Positions 1 through 5,970 of a stretch of DNA of 5,970 bases are shown piece by piece. Position 1 is the stretch's first letter. Every line of letters starts with the position of its first letter. Source of the stretch: Spirosoma sp. (lineage in GTDB: Bacteria; Bacteroidota; Bacteroidia; Cytophagales; Spirosomataceae). The notes under the pieces were generated by a model. The model was not told the DNA's origin. It saw nothing but the letters and a program-made list of their open reading frames with translations, and did no database searches. A program made the translations under genes and the position numbers. The stretch is from assembly GCA_028288385.1 (NCBI GenBank), contig JAQBNX010000641.1, forward strand, positions 1 to 5,970, read 5' to 3'.

Positions 1-75
1 ATCAGTGGTCCACCGACCTGACGTGGTAGCAGCCAGCATTTACAAATCTCTCAGAACGATTCACGCGACAATGCC

Positions 76-83
76 TATTTTTG
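76..83 (+). promoter_or_regulatory. Bacteroidota-type -7 element upstream of asnS
   Basis: TATTTTTG matches the Bacteroidota sigma-ABfr consensus TAnnTTTG at all eight positions. It lies 33 bases before the asnS ATG, so transcription starting about 7 bases downstream would give a leader of roughly 27 bases. I see no TTG in the expected -33 zone (about 50-57), so the upstream half is weak or absent. The consensus is established knowledge; that this copy is used is inference. Confidence 0.5.
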
Positions 84-116
84 CGCCCGTAATTACCATC
101 CTATTGCCGCTCCAGC

Positions 117-1571
117 ATGAGTTATCAATCCATTCAACACGTATTAAAAACGGCACACCCCGGTACTGAAGTCACCATAAAAGGTTGGGTCCGCACCAAG
201 CGTGAAAGCAAAAACGCGGTGTTTATTGCCCTTAACGACGGGTCGACAATTAATACCATTCAGGCAGTTGCCGAAACTGGCCAACTACCCGACGATACCC
301 TGAAACTTATTACTACCGGAGCCTGCGTAACCATTACAGGACAGTTAGTGGAGTCACTGGGGGCCGGGCAATCCATTGAATTGAAGATTTCCCATGTCCA
401 CGTTTACGGTCCCGCCGACCCAGACAAATACCCGCTTCAACCCAAGCGGCACTCGCTGGAGTTCCTGCGTGAGATTGCCCACCTGCGTCCGCGTACCAAT
501 ACGTTCAGCGCCATTCTTCGGGTGCGGCATGCGCTGGCCTTTGCGGTGCACAAGTATTTCAACGACAATGGGTTTTATTACCTCAACACCCCGATCATCA
601 CGGCATCTGACGCCGAGGGTGCGGGCGAAATGTTCCGGGTTACGACGCTCGATGCCCAAAAACCGCCCATGACCGACGACGGAAGGGTCGATTACAGCCA
701 GGATTTTTTCGGTCGCGAAACCAACCTAACCGTGTCTGGACAACTGGAGGGCGAGCTGGGGGCGCTGGCTCTAGGAAAGATATACACCTTCGGTCCAACC
801 TTCCGCGCCGAAAACTCCAATACGACCCGCCACCTCGCTGAGTTCTGGATGATTGAGCCGGAAATGGCCTTTTTCGAACTGGAAGACAACATGAGTCTGG
901 CCGAGGATTTCGTCAAAACTGTTATACGGTACGCCTTACAGCATTGTGCCGACGATCTGGCCTTCCTGGACAACCGGCTCAAAGAGGAAGAAAAAACCAG
1001 AAAGAAAGAAGAGCAAAGCGAAATGAGTTTGCTGGAAAAACTCCAGTTCGTCATCAGCAACGAATTCGAACGGCTGACATACACCGAGGCTGTCGAAATT
1101 CTTATCAACTCAAAACCAGCAAAAAAAGGGCAGTTTCAATACGAGGTTAGCTGGGGAGTCGATCTACAGTCGGAACATGAGCGGTACCTGGTCGAGAAGC
1201 ACTTCAAGAAACCGGTGATATTGACCAACTACCCGCGCGACATTAAGGCTTTCTACATGAAGCAGGACACCGAGTCGGGAGCAGCTCCGGGTCCTACTGT
1301 GCGGGCGATGGATGTTTTATTTCCGGGAATTGGTGAGATCATTGGCGGCTCACAGCGCGAAGACGACCTCGACAAACTCACCGCGCGGATGCAGGAAGTG
1401 GGGATTGAGCCGGATGCGCTGTGGTGGTACCTGGATACGCGTCGGTTCGGGTCGGCCCCGCACGCAGGCTTCGGACTTGGTTTCGAGCGGCTGGTCTTAT
1501 TCGTGACGGGGATGGGCAATATTCGCGACGTAATCCCTTTCCCAAGAGCCCCAAAGCAGGCTGAGTTTTAA
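117..1571 (+). CDS. asnS: Asparaginyl-tRNA synthetase (AsnRS, class IIb)
   Basis: Cytoplasmic enzyme that joins asparagine to tRNA-Asn using ATP. The 484-residue protein has an N-terminal OB-fold anticodon-binding domain (about 15-100, with the [12 protein letters not shown] strand at 21-32) followed by a class II catalytic core. Motif 2 is seen as TFGPTFRAE (224-232), continuing to the EPEMAFFE stretch. Motif 3 is GFGLGFERL (451-459), followed by [11 protein letters not shown] (467-477). [12 protein letters not shown] (347-358) and [10 protein letters not shown] (406-415) agree closely with E. coli AsnRS as I recall it, which separates it from AspRS. A highly charged stretch (about 288-305, Lys/Glu-rich) makes it longer than the 466-residue E. 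coli enzyme. ATG 117 is chosen because an in-frame TAA lies at 90-92 with no ATG between; no Shine-Dalgarno sequence is visible. The gene appears intact and has its own promoter at 76-83. It is not obviously co-transcribed with nuoH, which follows after 106 bases. Confidence 0.97.
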   Translation: MSYQSIQHVLKTAHPGTEVTIKGWVRTKRESKNAVFIALNDGSTINTIQAVAETGQLPDDTLKLITTGACVTITGQLVESLGAGQSIELKISHVHVYGPADPDKYPLQPKRHSLEFLREIAHLRPRTNTFSAILRVRHALAFAVHKYFNDNGFYYLNTPIITASDAEGAGEMFRVTTLDAQKPPMTDDGRVDYSQDFFGRETNLTVSGQLEGELGALALGKIYTFGPTFRAENSNTTRHLAEFWMIEPEMAFFELEDNMSLAEDFVKTVIRYALQHCADDLAFLDNRLKEEEKTRKKEEQSEMSLLEKLQFVISNEFERLTYTEAVEILINSKPAKKGQFQYEVSWGVDLQSEHERYLVEKHFKKPVILTNYPRDIKAFYMKQDTESGAAPGPTVRAMDVLFPGIGEIIGGSQREDDLDKLTARMQEVGIEPDALWWYLDTRRFGSAPHAGFGLGFERLVLFVTGMGNIRDVIPFPRAPKQAEF

Positions 1572-1653
1572 TTTAAGTGATGAAGGGTCTGCTGTGGCGG
1601 TTAAGAACGATTAGCCATGCGTTTCCCGGACGTCATTCTTTACTCATCATAAT

Positions 1654-1661
1654 TAAGTTTA
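1654..1661 (+). promoter_or_regulatory. Weak candidate -7 element before nuoH
   Basis: TAAGTTTA matches TAnnTTTG at every fixed position except the final G. It sits in an AT-rich patch 16 bases before the nuoH GTG, which would leave a leader of only about 10 bases. No TTG is found about 20 bases upstream. The rest of the 1572-1677 gap shows no convincing terminator hairpin, so read-through from asnS is an equally good explanation for nuoH expression. Confidence 0.2.
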
Positions 1662-1677
1662 ATCAATTGCTAAAGAC

Positions 1678-2760
1678 GTGCTTGCCCTCCCCATCTTCCT
1701 CGCCATGGCCTCTGGTTTCGTAATCGTTGGTGTCTACACCGAACGGAAACTGTCGGCGTTCATGCAGGACCGGCTGGGGCCTATGGAAACCGGCAAGTGG
1801 GGGTTGCTGCAACTCTTTGCCGATCTGCTGAAGCTGTTACAGAAAGAAGACATCGTGCCAACGGCGGCCGATCGGCGGTTATTTTTACTGGCACCGGCCA
1901 TCATCTTCGCGTCGGTGTTCGCGGGCTTTGCGGTACTGCCCCTCACGCCCGACTTGCAGGGGTCTAGTGCGGCCGTGGGTGTGTTCTACCTGATGGCCAT
2001 TGTCTCCTTCGACGTAGTGGGTATTCTGATGGCGGGTTGGGGTTCGAACAACAAGTATTCGCTGTTTGGCGCGATGCGGTCGGTGGCGCAGATTATTTCG
2101 TACGAAATACCGCTTGGCCTCACCATCCTGTCTGTTGTGATGATTGGACAGACGCTCAATTTGCAGGAGATTAGTTTTCAGCAGGGCATTTACACAACCG
2201 GCCATAATTACCTGTTTGGTTTGAAAGCTTTGAACATTGATGTAACGGGCTGGGGCGGCATTTTTACCTGGAATATCGGGCGAAGCCCCCTCCTGCTGGT
2301 GTCCTACGTCATCTTTTTCATCTGTACACTGGCCGAGAGCAACCGTGCCCCGTTCGACCTGCCCGAAGGCGAATCGGAGATTGTAGGTGGGTTTCACACC
2401 GAATATTCAGGCATGCGGTTTGCCCTAATCTATCTCTCCGAATACGCCATGATGCTGCTGGTGTCATTCCTGGGTGTAGTGTTATTTCTGGGAAGTTGGA
2501 ATACGCCCCTGCCTAACCTGGGACCAATCAGGCTCGCCGACTGGACCAGTGGCGCACCGGGCACCATCTGGGGTAACCTGACAGGTGGTTTCTGGCTTTT
2601 ATCAAAGGTGTACTTTATCGTGTTGGTACAGATGTGGGTACGCTGGACATTTCCCCGCTTCCGGGTCGATCAGATGATGCGCCTATGCTGGAAAGTTCTC
2701 ACGCCGGTAGGGTTGGTCCTGCTATTGCTATCGGGCGTGTGGCGGTTGCTGATGGTATGA
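1678..2760 (+). CDS. nuoH: NADH-quinone oxidoreductase subunit H (complex I membrane subunit)
   Basis: NuoH (ND1 homologue) is the inner-membrane subunit of complex I. It joins the membrane arm to the peripheral arm and forms much of the quinone-binding chamber. Family blocks seen: YTERKLSAFMQDRLGP (20-35); a loop with FADLLKLLQKEDIVP (47-61); GWGSNNKYSLFGAMRS (120-135) then QIISYEIPLGL (138-148); the acidic loop from ESNRAPFDLPEGESE (220-234) to HTEYSGMRF (240-248); and RWTFPRFRVDQMMR (322-335). About eight hydrophobic segments are visible, near 2-20, 68-88, 97-120, 137-157, 203-219, 247-272, 300-321 and 341-358. The start is GTG: an in-frame TAA at 1660-1662 rules out a longer form except from a rare ATT at 1666. 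The first helix therefore begins at residue 2, and about 18 residues present in E. coli NuoH are missing. The stretch between 160 and 200 is instead longer than in E. coli, giving 360 residues overall against 325. No other nuo gene is adjacent, which is unusual. Confidence 0.95.
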   Translation: MLALPIFLAMASGFVIVGVYTERKLSAFMQDRLGPMETGKWGLLQLFADLLKLLQKEDIVPTAADRRLFLLAPAIIFASVFAGFAVLPLTPDLQGSSAAVGVFYLMAIVSFDVVGILMAGWGSNNKYSLFGAMRSVAQIISYEIPLGLTILSVVMIGQTLNLQEISFQQGIYTTGHNYLFGLKALNIDVTGWGGIFTWNIGRSPLLLVSYVIFFICTLAESNRAPFDLPEGESEIVGGFHTEYSGMRFALIYLSEYAMMLLVSFLGVVLFLGSWNTPLPNLGPIRLADWTSGAPGTIWGNLTGGFWLLSKVYFIVLVQMWVRWTFPRFRVDQMMRLCWKVLTPVGLVLLLLSGVWRLLMV

Positions 2761-2777
2761 GCATAAACTTATATTTG
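2745..2777 (+). promoter_or_regulatory. Bacteroidota promoter for the SMS-like gene
   Basis: TATATTTG at 2770-2777 is a perfect TAnnTTTG match. GTTG at 2745-2748 lies 21 bases upstream, within the spacing known for the -33 element (TTTG or TTG). The -33 part overlaps the last codons of nuoH. The predicted leader to the ATG at 2826 is about 41 bases. This is the best-formed promoter in the window and implies that the downstream gene can be expressed independently of nuoH. Confidence 0.6.
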
Positions 2778-2825
2778 GCGTATGCCCGAGTCTTACCGTA
2801 CCTTTACAGCCCTTTTAGATGACAA

Positions 2826-3527
2826 ATGGGCTTACTTTCTCCTGATCCCACCGGTAATTTGGCCTGGCATACAGCCTGGCAGCACCCGGTCTTTCGTTGG
2901 AAATTTTTCATCGGTCTGCTGGGCACTATCGCCCTGCTGATGACGTTCCCCGGGTTTTTCCAGAGCATCGAGCGGCATACTGGCCCTGTTCTGAACGACC
3001 TGGTGCTCGACCAACTACCCCCCCAGGATGTATCGCTGTATATTTTTGCGACGATCTGGGCATCCGCATTACTGATTATTATACGGGCCCGGCGCGGTCC
3101 GGCTGTGTTCATGCTCTTCACGTACGGCTACATCCTGGTGAGCCTGTCGCGGATGCTGACCATCAACCTGTTTCCTCTAAACCCACCCGTTGGACTCATT
3201 CCCCTGATCGACCCCATCAGCAACGCGTTCTACGGCAAGACGTACATCACCAAAGACCTTTTTTACTCAGGCCATACGTCCAGCATCTTCCTGATATTTT
3301 TGAGCCTGCGTCGGCGGTGGGACCGGTTCTTCACGCTGATCGGTACACTTTTGGTCGGTTTTTTGCTGTTGATGCAGCATGTCCATTACACCATCGATGT
3401 GTTGGGGGCATTTGTCTTCACGTATCCGCTCTACTGGCTCGGCAAACGAATTGCGCTGAGTGGCTGGAACTACGTAGAAGACGTGCAAAAACAAGATTCA
3501 CTCCTTGGCCCGGCCAAGAGTAATTAG
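2826..3527 (+). CDS. Sphingomyelin-synthase-like PAP2-superfamily membrane protein
   Basis: A 233-residue integral membrane protein with about six hydrophobic helices (near 25-42, 71-88, 93-113, 145-162, 166-186, 189-208). It carries the lipid phosphatase/phosphotransferase catalytic triad in the arrangement of sphingomyelin synthases (PAP2_C type). DLFYSGHT (144-151) matches the SMS block D-x-x-F-S-G-H-T with H150, and HYTIDV (187-192) supplies H187 and D191. The region RMLTINLFPLNPP (109-121) resembles the SMS block rich in Arg, Thr and Pro before the triad. Known relatives move a phosphate-containing head group between lipids or remove phosphate from lipids, with the active site on the outer membrane face. 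The substrate here cannot be read from sequence: ceramide phosphotransferase, phospholipid phosphotransferase or lipid phosphatase are all possible. ATG 2826 is the first start after an in-frame TGA at 2820-2822. It lies 65 bases after nuoH and has its own promoter at 2745-2777. No signal peptide beyond the first helix is apparent, and the gene looks intact. Confidence 0.85.
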   Translation: MGLLSPDPTGNLAWHTAWQHPVFRWKFFIGLLGTIALLMTFPGFFQSIERHTGPVLNDLVLDQLPPQDVSLYIFATIWASALLIIIRARRGPAVFMLFTYGYILVSLSRMLTINLFPLNPPVGLIPLIDPISNAFYGKTYITKDLFYSGHTSSIFLIFLSLRRRWDRFFTLIGTLLVGFLLLMQHVHYTIDVLGAFVFTYPLYWLGKRIALSGWNYVEDVQKQDSLLGPAKSN

Positions 3528-3637
3528 ATCGTTACGTAGCCCGGCTTTTCAATGAGTGATTGCCAAAAGTGCCCGTTTATCACCAGAAACTGTCACTGAT
3601 ATAATAATGACCGTTTATTAAAGTCGCATTAATTAAA

Positions 3638-3679
3638 TTGCGATACTATAAGCCAAAAATTGTAAATTTTGTAGATTTG
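3638..3679 (+). promoter_or_regulatory. Promoter region of the PhyH-family gene
   Basis: TAGATTTG (3672-3679) is a perfect TAnnTTTG element. An overlapping near match, TAAATTTT (3663-3670), is placed 22 bases after a TTG at 3638-3640, so either could be the working -7 box. The leader to the ATG at 3772 would be about 85 bases, longer than the others in the window. Two small inverted repeats sit in this AT-rich patch: TCGCA/TGCGA (3624-3628 and 3639-3643), overlapping the candidate -33, and CAAAA/TTTTG (3654-3658 and 3667-3671). Either could be chance or an operator. The remainder of the 3528-3771 gap shows no clear terminator or RNA gene. Confidence 0.5.
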
Positions 3680-3771
3680 GGGACTAATGCTACCAAAGCA
3701 GCCATTTCAGCACAACTGGGTGGTATTGCTGATTAGCCTGAGCGAATCGACCCGACTTGTAAACCACCGAT

Positions 3772-4587
3772 ATGAGCAAAATTACCTTGCCGCCCTTTAC
3801 GCTGGGCGAAACCATCACACCGGAACAACGCCAGTTTTTCAATAAGAATGGGGTTATCGTTTTCCGTAACTTCATCAATCCCGAAACAGTCCGTTTATTC
3901 ATCAGCGAAGTTGACCGTATCGAGAAAGAATGGCTGGCCGAAGGTCGTGATAAGATTAACGGGGTTCCGTTGAAGTTTGGTCAGGATGAGGCTGGCAATG
4001 CCATGATACAGCGAATGTGCTTCCTCTCGCAGCACAGCAGTGTCCTGCACGAGTTTTTGCAGGACCCCCGCCTTCAGGCAGCCGTCGACCTGCTTCAGCC
4101 CTACGAAGGACGTATCGCCGAGATTGAGAAAGACGGGCTGATTATGAATCACTATCTACGGACGCCTAATAGTAAGTTTTCGCAGATGGGCTGGCACACT
4201 GACAGCCCGCGCGACATTTTTCTTGGTCAGCGGATCATGCCCATGCTGAACGTGGGTATCCACCTCAACGCGACGCCCTACGAAAATGGTGGGTTGCGCG
4301 TCATTCCGGGCACCCATAAGCAGGGTCTACTCAAAATGCTGTTCCGCAAGAAATACTTTGTAGACAACGACCCTGATAAACACGAGATCGGCTTCGACAT
4401 GAATGCGGGCGATTTGTCGGTTCACGACGGACGCATCTGGCACCGGGCGCAGCAGTCGCCTTATGTTGGTGAAGCCAGCCGTCGGCGGGTAATGTACGTA
4501 CCGGTCGTAACGGGAAAATACATGCCTAAAGACGAGAACAGCAAGACGCCATTTTATCACCGGTTTATCTCAAAGGTCAATATTTAG
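3772..4587 (+). CDS. Phytanoyl-CoA dioxygenase (PhyH) family Fe(II)/2-oxoglutarate oxygenase
   Basis: A 271-residue soluble protein of the PhyH family. Members hydroxylate a substrate while converting 2-oxoglutarate and O2 to succinate and CO2 at a non-haem iron. The facial triad is visible as WHTDSP (141-146; H142 and D144) and the distal histidine H224 in GRIWHRAQQSP (220-230). Arg 237-239 are placed to hold the 2-oxoglutarate carboxylate. GGLRVIPGTHK (173-183) is the typical strand-turn of the double-stranded beta-helix, and the N-terminal FFNKNGVIVFRNF (22-34) is the usual family opening. No signal peptide or membrane segment is present. The substrate is unknown: the family includes fatty-acyl-CoA hydroxylases, ectoine hydroxylase and natural-product enzymes. 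ATG 3772 is the first possible ATG after an in-frame TAA at 3760-3762, and no Shine-Dalgarno sequence is seen. The promoter upstream and the strong terminator 12 bases after the stop suggest a single-gene transcript. Confidence 0.88.
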   Translation: MSKITLPPFTLGETITPEQRQFFNKNGVIVFRNFINPETVRLFISEVDRIEKEWLAEGRDKINGVPLKFGQDEAGNAMIQRMCFLSQHSSVLHEFLQDPRLQAAVDLLQPYEGRIAEIEKDGLIMNHYLRTPNSKFSQMGWHTDSPRDIFLGQRIMPMLNVGIHLNATPYENGGLRVIPGTHKQGLLKMLFRKKYFVDNDPDKHEIGFDMNAGDLSVHDGRIWHRAQQSPYVGEASRRRVMYVPVVTGKYMPKDENSKTPFYHRFISKVNI

Positions 4588-4599
4588 GCTGGTAGCTGG

Positions 4600-4671
4600 C
4601 CCTGTAAATCATGATTGGCTGACGCTCTGTTAAAGACACGTCAGCCAATCATGATTTACAGGGATTTTTTT
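4600..4671 (+). terminator. Rho-independent terminator with perfect 25-bp stem
   Basis: The arms 4600-4624 and 4639-4663 are exact reverse complements over 25 bases, separated by a 14-base loop. Three more pairs (TCT 4626-4628 with AGA 4634-4636) can form inside the loop. A run of seven T (4665-4671) follows after one A, giving the classic intrinsic terminator layout on the plus strand, 12 bases after the PhyH-family stop. No T-run lies on the other side, so it should work in one direction only. Each arm also contains the ten-base palindrome AATCATGATT (4608-4617 and 4647-4656). The stem is longer and more perfect than termination requires. Confidence 0.88.
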
Positions 4672-4695
4672 ATTATTTCTCTATTTTGTCAATTC

Positions 4696-5469
4696 ATGGC
4701 CTACGCCATCGTTACGGGAGCCAGTAAAGGCATTGGACTAGCCATTGCTGAAGAACTGGCCCGCCGACAATACAATCTAGTGCTAGTGGCCCGGTCCGAG
4801 CCGCTGTTGCTGCAAGAATCACAGCGGCTAGCCAAAACCTATGGTGTCGACGCTACGTATCTGGCCGTTGATCTGGCCGAAGCCAATGCCGCTGAGCAGG
4901 TTTATAACTGGTGCATTCAGCAAGGCTTTCAGATTCAGATGCTGGTGAATAACGCAGGCTATGGACTGAGCGGACCCTTCGAGCGGCATTCGCTGAATCA
5001 ACACCTGGACATGCTCCGGGTGAACAACGAAACGCTGGTGAAACTGTGCTACCTGTTTCTGCCCCTGCTCCGGCAACAATCCAAATCCTATATCCTCAAC
5101 ATTGGCAGTTCGGCGGCTTACCAGGCCGTGCCGGGTCTTAGCCTCTATGCAGCTTCAAAAGCGTTTGTACTTCAGTTTAGCCGGGGGTTGCGGCAGGAGT
5201 TAAAACGTACACCGGTATCCGTTACCTGCGTATGTCCCGGTGCTACCGACACCGCTTTTGTGACGCGGGCACAGATTGGCGAAAAAGGACTCAAAGCCGC
5301 CGAACGGGTGAACATGACGGCCACGGATGTAGCCCGGCTGTCAGTTGATGCTACGTTGGCCCGTAAGGCCGAGGTGGTGACGGGTACGGTCAATAAATTG
5401 GGCAAACTGATGGCGTGGCTGCTGCCTAAGGGGCTGGTTGAGCAGGCCGCGGGAAGCATTTATGACTAG
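4696..5469 (+). CDS. Short-chain dehydrogenase/reductase (SDR), classical type
   Basis: A 257-residue NAD(P)-dependent oxidoreductase with a Rossmann fold. The cofactor loop TGASKGIG (8-15) lies right at the N-terminus, followed by NNAG (85-88), the structural/catalytic Asn N110, and the catalytic set S138, Y151 and K155 in YAASK (151-155). CPGATDT (180-186) is the usual segment after the active site. An arginine at 33, just after the second strand, is compatible with NADP preference, but this is weak evidence. It resembles the broad DltE/YqjQ-like group of SDRs; the substrate (a ketone or alcohol, possibly an acyl or lipid intermediate) is not determinable. ATG 4696 is preferred: the in-frame TTG at 4615 lies inside the left arm of the preceding terminator and would add 27 residues ahead of a Rossmann strand that normally begins within a few residues of the start. 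No good TAnnTTTG box was found in the short space between the T-run and the ATG. It converges with the kinase gene on the other strand. Confidence 0.9.
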   Translation: MAYAIVTGASKGIGLAIAEELARRQYNLVLVARSEPLLLQESQRLAKTYGVDATYLAVDLAEANAAEQVYNWCIQQGFQIQMLVNNAGYGLSGPFERHSLNQHLDMLRVNNETLVKLCYLFLPLLRQQSKSYILNIGSSAAYQAVPGLSLYAASKAFVLQFSRGLRQELKRTPVSVTCVCPGATDTAFVTRAQIGEKGLKAAERVNMTATDVARLSVDATLARKAEVVTGTVNKLGKLMAWLLPKGLVEQAAGSIYD

Positions 5470-5479
5470 TGGTTTAAAT

Positions 5480-5542
5480 CGTTTTGGTTGCCGAAGTATA
5501 TCCCCGTCAGTCAATGACAATACCTAAAAACGGAACCAAACG
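5480..5542. repeat. Imperfect inverted repeat between convergent genes
   Basis: Left arm 5480-5493 and right arm 5531-5542 can form about twelve base pairs with two single-base bulges, around a 37-base loop. The left arm contains TTTTGGTT and the right arm AACCAAA. It fills the 73-base gap between the SDR stop and the stop of the minus-strand kinase, where a shared terminator would be expected. The long loop and lack of a clean T-run make a terminator role uncertain. Confidence 0.3.
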
Positions 5543-5970
5543 CTACATACCCTTACGGGCCAGCGCTCCCATCCAGGCATCTACCTGACGTATAACCTGG
5601 GCAAAATCGGCGGGATTCCCCGTGTAGTCTGTCTCATTGACGTCCAGTATCAGTAAGTCTCCTTCGCGGTACGTTAGGATAAACTCTTCGTAGAGCCGGT
5701 TAAGACTGTTTAGGTATTCGTCGCTGATGGACTGCTCGAACGAACGACCGCGCTTACGGATCTGTTCACGAAGTTTGGGTAGGTCGGCCTGCAGGTAAAT
5801 CATTAGGTCAGGCGGGTGAACCAGACTCACCATATTCTCAAACAAGTCCCGGTAGGTCTGATAGTCGCGGCTGGACATGCAACCAGTCTCGTGCAAATTA
5901 CGGGCAAAAATGGCCGCATCTTCATAAATGGTTCGATCCTGTACTACGGTTTGTGGGTGATCTGAATTAG
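5543..5970 (-). CDS. Deoxynucleoside kinase, C-terminal part (5' end beyond window)
   Basis: The minus-strand frame stays open from its TAG (5543-5545) to the window edge, giving 141 residues of the C-terminal part. The family is about 200 residues, so roughly 60 N-terminal residues, including the ATP-binding P-loop, lie outside. Counting from the edge, QDRTIYEDAAIFARNL (10-25) carries the DR motif that in this family acts near the deoxyribose 5'-hydroxyl. Then follow PPDLMIYLQAD (52-62), a core strand, and the arginine-rich LID segment IRKRGRSFEQ (70-79), which contacts ATP phosphates. EYLNSLNRLYEEFI (84-97) is the typical helix after the LID. Such enzymes phosphorylate deoxyadenosine, deoxyguanosine or related nucleosides for dNTP salvage in the cytoplasm; which base is preferred cannot be told from this part. 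A TTG at 5894-5896 might be taken as a start, but the conserved DRT motif lies upstream of it, so the gene clearly extends further. Confidence 0.9.
   Translation of the reverse strand, partial: NSDHPQTVVQDRTIYEDAAIFARNLHETGCMSSRDYQTYRDLFENMVSLVHPPDLMIYLQADLPKLREQIRKRGRSFEQSISDEYLNSLNRLYEEFILTYREGDLLILDVNETDYTGNPADFAQVIRQVDAWMGALARKGM

Noticed and set aside
1..29. Short open frames reaching the left edge, including one ending QWSTDLTW at a TAG (27-29), that might be the 3' end of a gene.
   Set aside because: Only a few codons are visible and nothing distinguishes a real gene end from chance.
2..172. A frame open from the left edge through the asnS start in another register.
   Set aside because: Its translation has no recognisable pattern and it overlaps the clear asnS coding sequence and promoter.
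1580..1723. A 47-codon frame (starting MKGLLWRLRT) overlapping the nuoH start, considered as a frameshifted N-terminus of NuoH.
   Set aside because: It lacks a continuous hydrophobic helix and does not resemble NuoH N-termini; the GTG-started frame already contains the first helix.
2897..3523. A long 208-codon frame overlapping the SMS-like gene in a different register.
   Set aside because: Its translation shows no membrane or domain pattern, while the overlapping frame has a complete catalytic triad and helices; it is a shadow of moderately GC-rich coding DNA.
3552..3599. A 15-codon frame, MSDCQKCPFITRNCH, with three cysteines after the SMS-like gene.
   Set aside because: Too short to judge, no promoter box in front of it, and such frames arise often by chance.
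4600..4663. The inverted repeat as the terminal repeats of a small mobile element (MITE).
   Set aside because: The loop is only 14 bases, no target-site duplication is seen, and the T-run explains it better as a terminator.
4682..4688. TATTTTG just before the SDR ATG as a -7 promoter box.
   Set aside because: It is one base short of TAnnTTTG and so close to the ATG that transcription would start at or after the start codon.

Overview
The window looks like a piece of a Bacteroidota chromosome, most likely a Cytophagales relative of Spirosoma. This is an inference. The evidence is as follows: there are no clear Shine-Dalgarno sequences before the starts; three perfect copies of the Bacteroidota -7 promoter element TAnnTTTG lie just upstream of genes; the AsnRS and NuoH resemble Bacteroidota versions as I recall them; and GC content is moderate with AT-rich intergenic gaps. 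All genes are chromosomal housekeeping or metabolic types. I see no insertion sequence, CRISPR array, tRNA, rRNA, phage gene or defence system.

Layout from left to right. Positions 1-116 hold a promoter for asnS (117-1571, +), which encodes asparaginyl-tRNA synthetase. After a 106-base gap comes nuoH (1678-2760, +), the membrane subunit H of respiratory complex I. It stands alone here, without other nuo genes, and has a short N-terminus and a GTG start. A promoter overlapping the end of nuoH drives a six-helix membrane protein of the sphingomyelin-synthase-like PAP2 group (2826-3527, +). A 244-base AT-rich gap with a promoter precedes a phytanoyl-CoA-dioxygenase-family Fe(II)/2-oxoglutarate enzyme (3772-4587, +). 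That gene ends in a very strong terminator hairpin with perfect 25-bp arms (4600-4671). Next is a short-chain dehydrogenase/reductase (4696-5469, +). A convergent gene on the minus strand, the 3' part of a deoxynucleoside kinase (5543-5970), runs off the right edge.

The genes do not form one operon. Separate promoters and the terminator suggest several short transcription units. asnS serves translation, nuoH respiration, and the kinase deoxynucleotide salvage. The three central genes (SMS-like phosphotransferase, PhyH oxygenase, SDR) could all act on lipids, but that link is only suggestive. I did not find convincing evidence of a new biological system. The items most worth a second look are the orphan short nuoH, the SMS-like enzyme and the long perfect hairpin.
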